From Kalmusia sp. IMI 367209 (Eukaryota; Ascomycota; Dothideomycetes; Pleosporales; Didymosphaeriaceae), in assembly GCA_027946365.1 (NCBI GenBank), contig JAPEUQ010000003.1, forward strand, positions 3,286,001 through 3,350,000: 64,000 nucleotides of DNA, read 5' to 3'. This document shows positions 55,341 through 64,000 of the stretch, in pieces; position 1 is the stretch's first letter; each line of letters starts with the position of its first letter. Under the pieces are notes generated by a model that was not told the DNA's origin, ran no database searches, and was given only the letters and a program-made list of their open reading frames with translations. A program made the position numbers and the translations under genes.

Positions 55341-56576
55341 ATGGCGACTTCACTTCGCACAATGAACGTCACAAATGGCGATACAGCAGGCGAACACAAA
55401 GCTATGCTTGCTATTGAGATCCCGCTCGTTGTACTTGCACTCAGTACGGTCGTTCTGAGAGTGTACTCGCGATTGGGCATCAAGAGGAGGTTGGCGCTTG
55501 ATGATGGGTTGATTATCTGCGCGATGATGTGCGCGCTTGCGAGAACGACAATAAGTTGTATGGGGGCGGGGGATATGTCTCGCTTTGATCGCGCTGGGTA
55601 TGTTATGCTCTCAATTCCCTTATAAAAGACGAAGTGTTGATGAACGAGCTGTAGACCGGAAACAAGAGAACAAGTACCGTACTATCGTGTATGTCCTAAT
55701 TTTTTTTTGGCTGCAAGGGGACAAAACTAATAAAAAAAAAAGCATATCTTCGAACGCCGCATCGCGTATATCCTCGCCATCCTTTTTACCCGCCTCTCCA
55801 TATTGACATACTACTTGCGCATCTTCCCGCCCCAGATAACCACCCTGCGTACCCTATCCATCCTACTTATCATCATCGCCCTTGCGCATTTCATTGAAAC
55901 ACTGACTGTCCTGTCCATCTTCTGCCGCACGATCGGTCGCCTCTGGACCTCGAACTGGCTGACCTTTAACGACAGCCAGTGTTTCTCCTCGCCTATATAC
56001 AGCTACTCCGCTGCTATCGGCGACGCCATCGTCGACACTCTGATCTTCGCCCTCCCTCTCCCTTACTGCTGGCGTCTCTCCAAGCTCCGCATCAGGCAAC
56101 GAGTTGGATTGGTCGTCGTGTTTGGGCTGGGTTTTTTAGCCTGTGTAGTTGTACTGTGTGAGATCCCGTTCATTCGCCGCCGAGTAGACAGTACAAGCTA
56201 CTTCGGAGGAACCATCAATCTCCTAGTATCCATACAAATTAGCCTTGCTATTGTAGCTGCTAGTTTGCCAGACCTCCGCGCGTTGATATCGAGGAGTTTT
56301 CCCAAACTCTCGCCGCTGCACCATCGAAGTTGGAAATTAGGCATGGATAGAGCTGACGGGAAATATGGGAGAATTGAGCGTCGGCAGCCTGAGGTGCAGT
56401 ACGGGAGGGTTTTTGAGGCGCATAGAATAGCAGGAAAGCCAGGTTGGCTGAAGGAGAGTCTGCCTCATAGTTTGATAGATACAAGGGGGCCGCGGCCAGA
56501 GGTGGAGAGTATACTGTCGAGAGCATTGTCCAGGGATATGATAGGGTTACCGAGGCGGCCATCTTGCTTGCCCTAA
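55341..56576 (+). CDS. Rhodopsin/PTH11-like fungal integral membrane protein
   Basis: The first exon starts at 55341 (MATSLRTMNVT) and gives TM1 IEIPLVVLALSTVVLRVYSR, the conserved LALDDGLIICAMMCAL and then GAGDMSRFDRAG. The main exon from about 55743 encodes the rest: AYILAILFTRLSILTYYLRI, TLSILLIIIALAHFIETLTV, AAIGDAIVDTLIFALPLPYC, VGLVVVFGLGFLACVVVLCE, LVSIQISLAIVAASLPDLRA. This order (DD after TM1, LSILTYYLRIF, D-x-IFALPLP, ASLPDLR) is that of fungal rhodopsin-domain proteins. The C-terminal tail is cytosolic. The splice between 55597 and 55743 did not close in frame with one ordinary intron; the gap holds T- and A-homopolymers. The ligand is unknown. Confidence 0.75.
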
Positions 56577-57450
56577 GATCATCAGAGTGTATTTTCCCCT
56601 CGAGGTCATCGTGTCTGGCTTAATGTGCCATGGTGAAGTGCGTTGATCCTATGAAGAAAGTCGTTGAGCTAAGACGGTGGGGCGATAGAGTCCCTCGATA
56701 TACCCAAGACTAGAGCCTGCTATCCCTCGGCGCGTTCTGCGTGTACATTACGAGTAGCGGCCCACGCACCGTGACATCTTACGAGAAAATCTAGAAGAAA
56801 TATTCAGGCTACTAATTACACCACTCGACCATATTCAGTCACCGATCCACGCCCTACAATCGTTTACGTCTTCGATAGCCTAGTATCAAATGTCGCTGAA
56901 TTTAGGCTACACTGCAAAGATACGCCCATCCAATGGGAGCCTTGCAAAAGTTGTTCGCAATATCGGACCGAAAGGAGCCATCTTTGACGCCGCCAGACGC
57001 CGCCGAACTTATGACAGGGCCCTACAGCGCTTCGCATGTATTTAGTCGCACCTTGTATATAGCATAGAACGGAGCCTCGTTATACTGCCACATAGAAGTT
57101 CAGATGTAGACTGCAGTCAAGTCTTAGAAGAAGGCTGTCGCTGGAAAATGCCAAGCATTCATTATTGAGTCGATAGCCCGCTATTGTGGTAATGGTGTGA
57201 AAAACCATGTAGCAAAAAGAAGACGGATCTACGGTTTCACAGGTCTGACAAGCAGTAGTGCTGATTATGAGCGCTTACGCGAAGAGCTTACCATGGATCG
57301 CCTTACGCTTATGATTATTATAAAAGGCAGAACGGTGTGTGCCACTATCTGCCATAGTCCATTTGATCATGGAGTTGCACTTAGAACTCGAGTGAAGATA
57401 TAACAAGGCTAAACCTTTCTTTTATAGACAAGAGAGGAGAAGAGCTTTAA
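56577..57450. other. Intergenic, no supported gene
   Basis: Should contain the promoter and perhaps a missed first exon of the GMC oxidoreductase. A frame at 57197-57403 has no motif. Confidence 0.45.
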
Positions 57451-59334
57451 ATATTAACAAGAATCACATCGACTCACGACTTCATCATTGTCGGAGGTTC
57501 GTTACTTCACCGCTGTATAAGAGGCTTCTTCTAATCTGCACTCACACTACAGGAGGGACAGCAGGTTGTCTTCTAGCTAATCGCCTCGCGCACTCCGCAG
57601 CGCGCCCTTCAGTCCTACTCATCGAGGCTGGGACCGATCCTTCAGGTGACGAGATTCTAAATCCCTTCAACCGGTTCGCCGTACCTATCATCCGTCCTGA
57701 CCTCGACTATGCCTACACATCAACTCCACAGAAAAATTTGGACGGCAGAACGATAGTCTATGAGCGCGGCAAAGGCCTTGGTGGGAGCACTCTTCTCAAC
57801 TACGGCGTGTATTTGTATGGCTCGCGCGAAGACTATAATCGCTGGGCAGATATAGTCGGAGACGAGACGTGGAGGTGGGAGCATACCAAGGAATCCTTCA
57901 AGCAGATTGAGAACTATGATTTCAGTGCCAATAGTGCGTACTCGCAATATGCGAACCCGAAGCCAGTAGACCACGGAAAGCATGGATATGTGAAAATTCG
58001 TTTGCCGCCGGTGTTCGAAAAAGGGTATGCCGAGGTCTTGAAGGCTTTTCTGGATACTGGAGAGTCATTGAATCTTGATGTGAACAGTGGAAATCCGATG
58101 GGCGTTGGTGTCTGGCCGATCTCATCGTTTGGAGACGGACGAACTACAAGTGCAACGGCGCATTTGGTCGACCGACCCAGTAACTTGATCGTCTGGACTG
58201 ATGCTATCGTACACCGCCTGAAGATTGACGAGGGAAGAGTCACAGGGATCGAGACGGCCGATGGGCGTGCAGGTGAGCTCAAGGAGGTGCCTGTCGGATT
58301 TATACTGACCATGCAGTAGCAACGTGCTTGAAGGAAGTCATTTTGTGCGCTGGATCAATTGACACCCCTCGTATCCTCTTACTAAATGGGATCGGTCCAG
58401 CAGCAGAATTAGAAGCTCATGGTATCCAAGTAATCAAAGATCTACCGGGCGTAGGCAAGAACTTGGCCGATCATGTAGTTGCATGGCTTAGTTGCGAGGT
58501 CGACGGGAGCATGAATGATCGATATGCGTTTGAAATTGATGCAGCGCGGATGGTTGAAGCGAAGGCGCAATGGGCAAAAGACAAGTCTGGAACATTCGCT
58601 TTCCACTACGGCATGCTCTGGGGTGCCTTTTTGAAACTCCCTAGTCTACACGATTACGCGGAGTTTCAGGCTCTCGAGAGGGAGCAGCAAGAGTTTCTGA
58701 GTCGGGGAACTGTGCCGACATACGAGATGTCCGGCTCGCCTTGCATGTGGCCACCAGACGCTGTTCTTGCGAAAGGGAATACGTATCTTTCGGCGAACGT
58801 ATTTTTGATGAATCCAATGTCTAGAGGATCCATTACTCTGCGATCGTGCAACCCGCAGGACCCTCCAATCATTGATCTAGCATTCTTGGACCATCCGTAC
58901 GATCGCCGGGTGCTCCGAGAAAGCTATCGGGAAACTTGGAAAAAGTTCTACGAGAATCCTTTCGTCCAGCCAAAAATCCAACGGCGACTCTTTGGAGCGA
59001 AGAGCTTGTCTGACGCGGACATCAATGAATTTCTCAGGGAGAACACGACCAGCGTACGCCACGTGAACGGGACAGCGAAAATGGGAAGGACAGGGGACCC
59101 TCTCTCATGCGTTGATTCTAACTTCAAGGTGTATGGCGTGGGAGGCCTTCGCGTTGCAGACCTGAGCGTTTGTCCGGTGATACCCAGGTAAGATAACGAC
59201 GACAAGAACGAGACGAGCCGCACTAATTAATCTCGTCTAGCAATCACACGCAGACCACGGCGTATCTTGTAGGTCAGAAGGCCGCCGACAAGCTGATCGC
59301 AGAATACCACTTAAACGAGGGGAGGACTGCATAG
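57451..59334 (+). CDS. GMC-family FAD oxidoreductase
   Basis: Exons 57451-57496, 57553-58272, 58317-59187 and 59241-59334 join to 576 residues (introns 56, 44 and 53 nt). The FAD Rossmann motif HDFIIVGGGTAGCLLANRLA is made by the first splice. GRTIVYERGKGLGGSTLLNY is the GMC signature 1 region, and VILCAGSIDTPRILLLNGIG is signature 2. The C-terminal catalytic part is TTSVRHVNGTAKMG, LRVADLSVCPVIPSNHTQTT. The likely role is oxidation of an alcohol or sugar; the substrate is unknown. There is no signal peptide. No ATG precedes the FAD motif in the first exon: an in-frame TAA at 57448 is followed directly by ATA, so the start is either in an unseen upstream exon or lost. Confidence 0.88.
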
Positions 59335-60004
59335 ATGTGACGGGCAAGAATGAAGGCTCACGGCGCTTTAGCGAAAGTAAGGACGCCCATTGGGATGATG
59401 CGGAGGGGGTAGATGGGTGAAAGCCAAGTTGGTGGTGATAGCTCCCGTGGTCGGCGGAAGGCACCCCCGGTCACGGTCGTTGCTGCGTGCAACGCCTCGC
59501 TTAGCCTTTGTGTACGGAAGTCGCAACCCGTGCCTCCTCCCATCGAGCAGATCATGAACGCGCGCGCATTGCATCATTCAGAATAATAAAATTGAAATTT
59601 TTATTGAATTTCCGGCTTGCGCGAGTTTCAGCGCAGCGAGCCAGCGCGTCTAGCAGGGCGCCGGCCGTAGTGCAAAAAGTCGTGGCTGGTACTCCCAACC
59701 ACCTCCCAGCCCTCCGCCAAATCTAAGTACCACCCTTCTTCAGTCCAGAGCAAACACCTACTCCCACACTCTTACACTACGCACTCTTCTCCATACACTA
59801 CCTTTCCATTGCATCGTTCAGTTGCTGACATTTGCGCCATCGCATTGCGGCGCTCTAGACTGTCGCTATCAATCAACGAACCGCCATTAGCGAATCAGCA
59901 TCTACCCCGCAGCCAGCTCTCCCCGCTCACCGCCTGATCGACGACGAGCAATTGCATATACTCAAAGCTGCCATCCGGCAATCGCCTGGCATCGTACGCC
60001 CGCC
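59335..60004. other. Promoter region of the surface-protein gene
   Basis: C-rich leader with ACACT/CTCTTC runs; no gene seen. Confidence 0.5.
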
Positions 60005-61171
60005 ATGTGGTTTTTCAAGGCTCCCGTAGCTATCGTGAGCCTGCTTGCTCTCGCCCTCCTTCCCTCTGCCTCTGCGAAACTCCACCCTTCCCCAACCATA
60101 CAGGCGCGCCTTGATCAATCCGAACGGTTACATCTTGCTCTCGCTAAACGACAATGCGGGAATCCTTGCGGTTACGAAGGATGGCTATGCTGCGGATCCG
60201 ACCAGCAGTGCTACACCGACGCGAATCAACAAGCTGGCTGTACCAATGGCCCGCAAAGTGGCGGCTGGATATATAGCACCTTCTACTACACCGAGGCAGC
60301 TACAGTGACGAAAACATCGCTCTGGAGCAGCTATGTCGGCGCAGCACCTACGCAAGCGTGCAGCAACGGCCAATCAGCTTGCGGGTCCGTATGTTGCGAC
60401 AGCGGAGAATATTGCTACGCATCTGGAACGTGCAAGGCCATCGGAGGGGGATCGGGATCTCCTGGAGTTACTGGTATCGTAAACCCGTCCGCACCATTGC
60501 GCCCTACGAGCTCAGGAGTAATCGTTATTACAGCCACTGGTTCCGCGACTGCCACCGTCCCATTTACCTCGCCCATCCCGACCGGCGCCAACGGGACGCT
60601 CGTAGAATCGAACGCAGGAGGAGGTGGTCTTAGCGGTGGAGCTATTGCCGGTATTGTCATTGGTGTCATCGCTGGTATCATTCTCTTGCTACTCATCTGC
60701 TTTTACTGCTGCGCCAAGGCGCTCTTCGACACCATTCTGGCCATCTTCGGCTTAGGCAAAAAGAAGAACAAGCATACGCATGAGGAGACGACGTACATCG
60801 AAGAGCACCATAGTGGAGCTGCTGGCGGACGTCGCTGGTACGGGCAGGCTGGTTCTTCTCGCCCGTCTCGCCCACCGAAGAAAGACAGCAGTGGCCTGGG
60901 CAAGATGTTGGGCATCGGTGCCGGTGTCGCTGGAATAGCAGCCCTTCTCGGCATGAGAAAGAAGAATGATCGCAAGCACCACGACGACAAGAGCACTACC
61001 GTCACCGACTCCTCCTACTATTATAGTGATTACACCAGTACAAGTGAGTATAGTGTTCTTAATTTGCAAAAGAAAAAAAAACAGTGGACTGACAACCGCA
61101 TAGGCAGCGCAAGCTCAGACGATAGGCGAACACGCCACTCGCGCCATACTCGACAATCCTCGCGCCGTTAG
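60005..61171 (+). CDS. Cys-rich cell-surface protein with signal peptide and single TM
   Basis: ATG at 60005. The signal peptide is MWFFKAPVAIVSLLALALLP to about residue 24 (SASA-K). A Cys-rich ectodomain follows: QCGNPCGYEGWLCCGSDQQC and QACSNGQSACGSVCCDSGEY. Next come a Ser/Thr/Pro/Gly linker, a TM segment (GGAIAGIVIGVIAGIILLLL, about residues 216-236) and a basic cytosolic tail with a second small hydrophobic Gly/Ala stretch and a Tyr/Ser-rich end. The layout is like wall-stress sensors and other fungal surface proteins, although no WSC domain is present. A 60-nt GT-AG segment (61044-61103, GTGAGT..CTGAC..ATAG) is in frame and stop-free. Splicing gives 368 residues, retention 388. Confidence 0.8.
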   Translation: MWFFKAPVAIVSLLALALLPSASAKLHPSPTIQARLDQSERLHLALAKRQCGNPCGYEGWLCCGSDQQCYTDANQQAGCTNGPQSGGWIYSTFYYTEAATVTKTSLWSSYVGAAPTQACSNGQSACGSVCCDSGEYCYASGTCKAIGGGSGSPGVTGIVNPSAPLRPTSSGVIVITATGSATATVPFTSPIPTGANGTLVESNAGGGGLSGGAIAGIVIGVIAGIILLLLICFYCCAKALFDTILAIFGLGKKKNKHTHEETTYIEEHHSGAAGGRRWYGQAGSSRPSRPPKKDSSGLGKMLGIGAGVAGIAALLGMRKKNDRKHHDDKSTTVTDSSYYYSDYTSTSEYSVLNLQKKKKQWTDNRIGSASSDDRRTRHSRHTRQSSRR

Positions 61172-62071
61172 GTGCTTTTGTACATTCTCTCTTCTTGTAT
61201 AATACATTCGAAAATATCCCGTTGATAGCGAATTTTCGGTAAGCATTACAGGCGGCCGCTGCATATGGCCGCCTTCCAAGGCGTTTTGGCGGGGTTTTCA
61301 ATACGACATTGAGCGCGTTATGTGGAATACGAGACCAACGGGTAATACGCGGTATGGAATATGTAGATGAAGGGCCGGTTGGTCTGTGAATATGACGAAT
61401 TACCTCCTGGGCTCAGGAGTGCTACCCAAACTACACTTTGTAATTTTCGTGAAACAGACAATCAATGTAGCAGAGAAGCGGTCTTGGGCGAGGCGCAGGA
61501 TAGTAAAGCCAAAAGACGGTATGAGTGAATCATGAGTGAATTGTAAGCGTGCGTTGTTGCCTTCGAATCCGAATGACATCGATGCGCCAAGCGTAAAGTG
61601 GGATGTGCTAGCGCGTTTCGGGAGCTCTACCAGCACCTTCTCTTGCTGCCTCATCAGCGTATACACAACATTCGCTGTTTGCCTGCCACGCCTATTCCCT
61701 TCTTCAACGCTCTATCTATATATCCGCAAACGCTGTTGGCAGCCCACAAGCGTTTGCGCCGTCTGTCCGCATCGGCCCTCCGTCACAAACCCCGCTTTTG
61801 TTAGCAACTGTTCGATTGCCACACTGCGCAGTCAGAGGTGTCGCAACAGCCGGCAAGCTGGGGAAGAGAAGGTATTCCGGTGAAGACCTTGGAGGTCCCC
61901 CTAATAAAGCTATGGCAGTGAGTACCTGCAGATTCAGCCCGAAATAGGTGCCGTCAAATGGATGCACTGGGGGCTGTGTATTTATAAACACCCTCGGTGT
62001 CTACGGCACCGCATCACACCACGCCTCCCGTAGTATTCGACGCTAACTCGCAGTTCCAGGACAAGGACACT
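61172..62071. other. Intergenic, upstream region of UBA1
   Basis: No supported gene. Short frames on both strands overlap. Confidence 0.5.
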
Positions 62072-64000
62072 ATGCAGGTTGACGATCCTGCTGCTGCTGT
62101 CGAACAGCTGAAGAACGCTGATGGTGAGATCGACGAGTCTCTGTACAGCAGACAGCTGTACGTGCTGGGCCATGAGGCCATGAAGCGTATGGGCCAGTCC
62201 CACGTCCTTGTGGCTGGCCTACGAGGCCTTGGTGTCGAGATCGCAAAGAATATCGCCCTCGCTGGTGTCAAGTCGCTGACGCTGTACGATCCCAAACCCG
62301 CCGCTCTCGCCGATTTGTCGTCGCAATTCTTCCTCCACCCTGAAGACGTCGGCAAGCCCCGCGCATCTGTCACCGTACCCCGCGTGTCCGAGCTCAACCC
62401 ATACACACCGGTGCAGGAATTCACAGGAAGCGATCTGACGTCGGACCTTTCGCAGCTGAAGCAGTTCCAGGTCGTCGTTCTGACGGATACTGCGTTGAAA
62501 GATCAAGTCAAGATCGCCGACTTTTGCCATGAGAACGGCATCTATGTCGTCATCACGGACACCTATGGTCTTTTTGGTACCATCTTCACCGACTTCGGAA
62601 AGAACTTCACTGTGGGCGATCCAACAGGCGAGAATGTCAACAGTGGCATCATTGCAGGCATTGACTCGGAGGGCCTAGTATCTGCACTCGACGAGACGAG
62701 ACATGGGCTGGAAGATGGTGACTGGGTGACCTTCACCGAAATTGAGGGCATGACTGGATTGAATGGCTGCGAGCCCCGCAAGATTGAAGTTAAGGGACCA
62801 TATACTTTCTCAATTGGCGATGTTTCTGGCCTCGGTCAGTACAAGCGTGGCGGCCAATACGTGCAAGTCAAGATGCCTAAGATTCTTAACTTCGAGCCCT
62901 TCAGCAAGCAGTTGAAGAAACCCGAACTATTGATTTCCGACTTCGCCAAGTTCGACCGACCGCAGCAGCTCCATGTCGGCATTCAAGCTCTACACTTATT
63001 TGCCGAGAAGCACGACGGAGAGTTGCCTCGCCCACACAACGACAGCGATGCCGCGGAAGTTTTTAAGATCGCACAAGGACTTGCTAGCGAGGGAGAGGAC
63101 AAGGTCGAGCTAGATGAAAAACTGATCAAGGAATTGAGCTACCAAGCGCGTGGTGACCTCAGCCCTGTGGCAGCATTTTTCGGTGGCATGGCCGCACAGG
63201 AAGTGCTCAAGTCAGTATCTGGAAAGTTCCATCCTATCGTGCAGTTCCTGTACTTCGACTCGCTAGAATCTTTGCCTACCTCTACAACTCGCTCGGAAGA
63301 ACAGTGTGCTCCGATTGGCTCACGGTACGACGGTCAGATCGCGGTCCTTGGAAAGGAATACCAGGAGAAGCTCGGTAACGTGAAAGAGTTCCTCGTTGGC
63401 GCGGGTGCCATTGGTTGCGAAATGCTGAAGAACTGGGCTATGATGGGTTTAGGTGTCGGTCCCAAGGGTCAGATCTGGGTCACTGACAATGACCAGATCG
63501 AGAAAAGCAATCTTAATCGACAGTTCCTTTTCCGTCCCACAGACGTCGGTAAACTCAAGAGTGATGCTGCGGCAAAGGCTGTGCAAGCCATGAATCCTGA
63601 CCTGAATGGCAAGATTGTGCACATGCAGGATAAGGTCGGTCCGGAAACAGAACACATCTTCAACGAGCAATTCTGGGAAAACCTTGATGCTGTCACAAAT
63701 GCCTTAGACAATGTCGAAGCCCGAACATACGTCGATCGTCGTTGCGTTTTCTTCCGCAAGTCTTTACTTGATTCGGGTACACTTGGAACGAAAGGCAACA
63801 CCCAAGTTGTCATTCCGCACATCACAGAATCCTACTCCTCGTCACAGGACCCGCCCGAGAAGTCGTTTCCTATGTGCACATTGAGGAGTTTTCCGAACAA
63901 AATCGAGCACACCATTGCATGGGCGCGTGAGATGTTCGATTCATTCTTTGTCAAGGGCCCAGAGGTCGTAAATCTCTATCTAACCCAACCCGATTATCTT
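62072..64000 (+). CDS. UBA1: Ubiquitin-activating enzyme E1, 5' part (runs off window)
   Basis: From an ATG at 62072 the frame stays open to the right edge (643 codons). It begins [20 protein letters not shown]; the E1 motifs then follow: [40 protein letters not shown] (inactive adenylation half), the four-helix region, then [20 protein letters not shown] (active adenylation half) with [20 protein letters not shown]. The catalytic cysteine lies in [20 protein letters not shown] (about Cys602). The enzyme adenylates ubiquitin and passes it to E2s. The open codons upstream of the ATG leave room for a longer N-terminus through an unseen exon. No disruption is seen in the part present. Confidence 0.96.
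   Translation, partial: MQVDDPAAAVEQLKNADGEIDESLYSRQLYVLGHEAMKRMGQSHVLVAGLRGLGVEIAKNIALAGVKSLTLYDPKPAALADLSSQFFLHPEDVGKPRASVTVPRVSELNPYTPVQEFTGSDLTSDLSQLKQFQVVVLTDTALKDQVKIADFCHENGIYVVITDTYGLFGTIFTDFGKNFTVGDPTGENVNSGIIAGIDSEGLVSALDETRHGLEDGDWVTFTEIEGMTGLNGCEPRKIEVKGPYTFSIGDVSGLGQYKRGGQYVQVKMPKILNFEPFSKQLKKPELLISDFAKFDRPQQLHVGIQALHLFAEKHDGELPRPHNDSDAAEVFKIAQGLASEGEDKVELDEKLIKELSYQARGDLSPVAAFFGGMAAQEVLKSVSGKFHPIVQFLYFDSLESLPTSTTRSEEQCAPIGSRYDGQIAVLGKEYQEKLGNVKEFLVGAGAIGCEMLKNWAMMGLGVGPKGQIWVTDNDQIEKSNLNRQFLFRPTDVGKLKSDAAAKAVQAMNPDLNGKIVHMQDKVGPETEHIFNEQFWENLDAVTNALDNVEARTYVDRRCVFFRKSLLDSGTLGTKGNTQVVIPHITESYSSSQDPPEKSFPMCTLRSFPNKIEHTIAWAREMFDSFFVKGPEVVNLYLTQPDYL

Noticed and set aside
1..64000. 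CRISPR arrays, intact transposons, 5S rRNA or telomeric repeats
   Set aside because: Looked for by eye on both strands and not seen; short repeats found are microsatellites or small inverted repeats.

Overview
The window reads as nuclear DNA of a filamentous ascomycete (Pezizomycotina, probably a dothideomycete). The evidence is: many protein genes interrupted by short GT-AG introns (about 43-130 nt) with CTAAC/CTGAC/ACTAAT-type branch sites; HET-domain and PTH11/rhodopsin-like genes restricted to filamentous fungi; a RasA/Ras-1 type GTPase of 212 residues ending in a CaaX box; and a tRNA gene with a 16-nt intron. There is no operon organisation, no CRISPR array and no recognisable intact transposon. 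All exon joins given here were made by eye from splice signals and reading frame.

Layout. 0-9 kb is gene-poor, accessory-looking DNA: the N-terminus of a STAND/NLR-like protein cut by the left edge, a DUF6590-type gene whose frames do not close easily, a decayed zinc-cluster (Zn2Cys6) motif, and a pair of paralogous low-complexity genes of which the second has lost its start codon and carries two stops at Trp positions. 8.9-17 kb is ordinary gene-dense DNA: a DUF4385 protein, a putative zincin (HELAH motif), GMF/Aim7, a MoaB/Mog-fold protein divergent from GMF, and Ras. 17-20.4 kb is GC-rich and without a supported gene. 20.4-24.4 kb holds a broken HET gene next to an intact one. 25-33.3 kb contains a Cys/His-rich protein, the large VPS15 gene, ALG2 divergent from VPS15, and tRNA-Gln(UUG).

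34-50 kb is dominated by lineage-specific genes: two members (34.0-35.6 and 38.8-40.7 kb) of one uncharacterised family, an acidic orphan, an SRR1-like protein, and two convergent small genes sharing an N-terminal Cys...Cys-Gly-His motif. 50.5-51.3 kb encodes a membrane-anchored glutaredoxin (CPHS). 52.7-59.3 kb carries a phytanoyl-CoA dioxygenase-like enzyme, a rhodopsin-domain membrane protein and a GMC oxidoreductase. 60-64 kb carries a signal-peptide/Cys-rich/single-TM surface protein and the 5' two thirds or so of the ubiquitin-activating enzyme E1 (UBA1), which runs off the right edge.

Housekeeping genes serve separate processes (PI3-kinase complex, N-glycan assembly, actin branching, ubiquitin activation, Ras signalling) and are not a pathway cluster. 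The accessory genes (STAND-like, HET, broken HET, decayed duplicates) suggest a region subject to gene birth, decay and possibly RIP. The most interesting signals are the decayed tandem paralog with G-to-A type lesions, the HET gene lacking its HET core, and the two-member orphan family.
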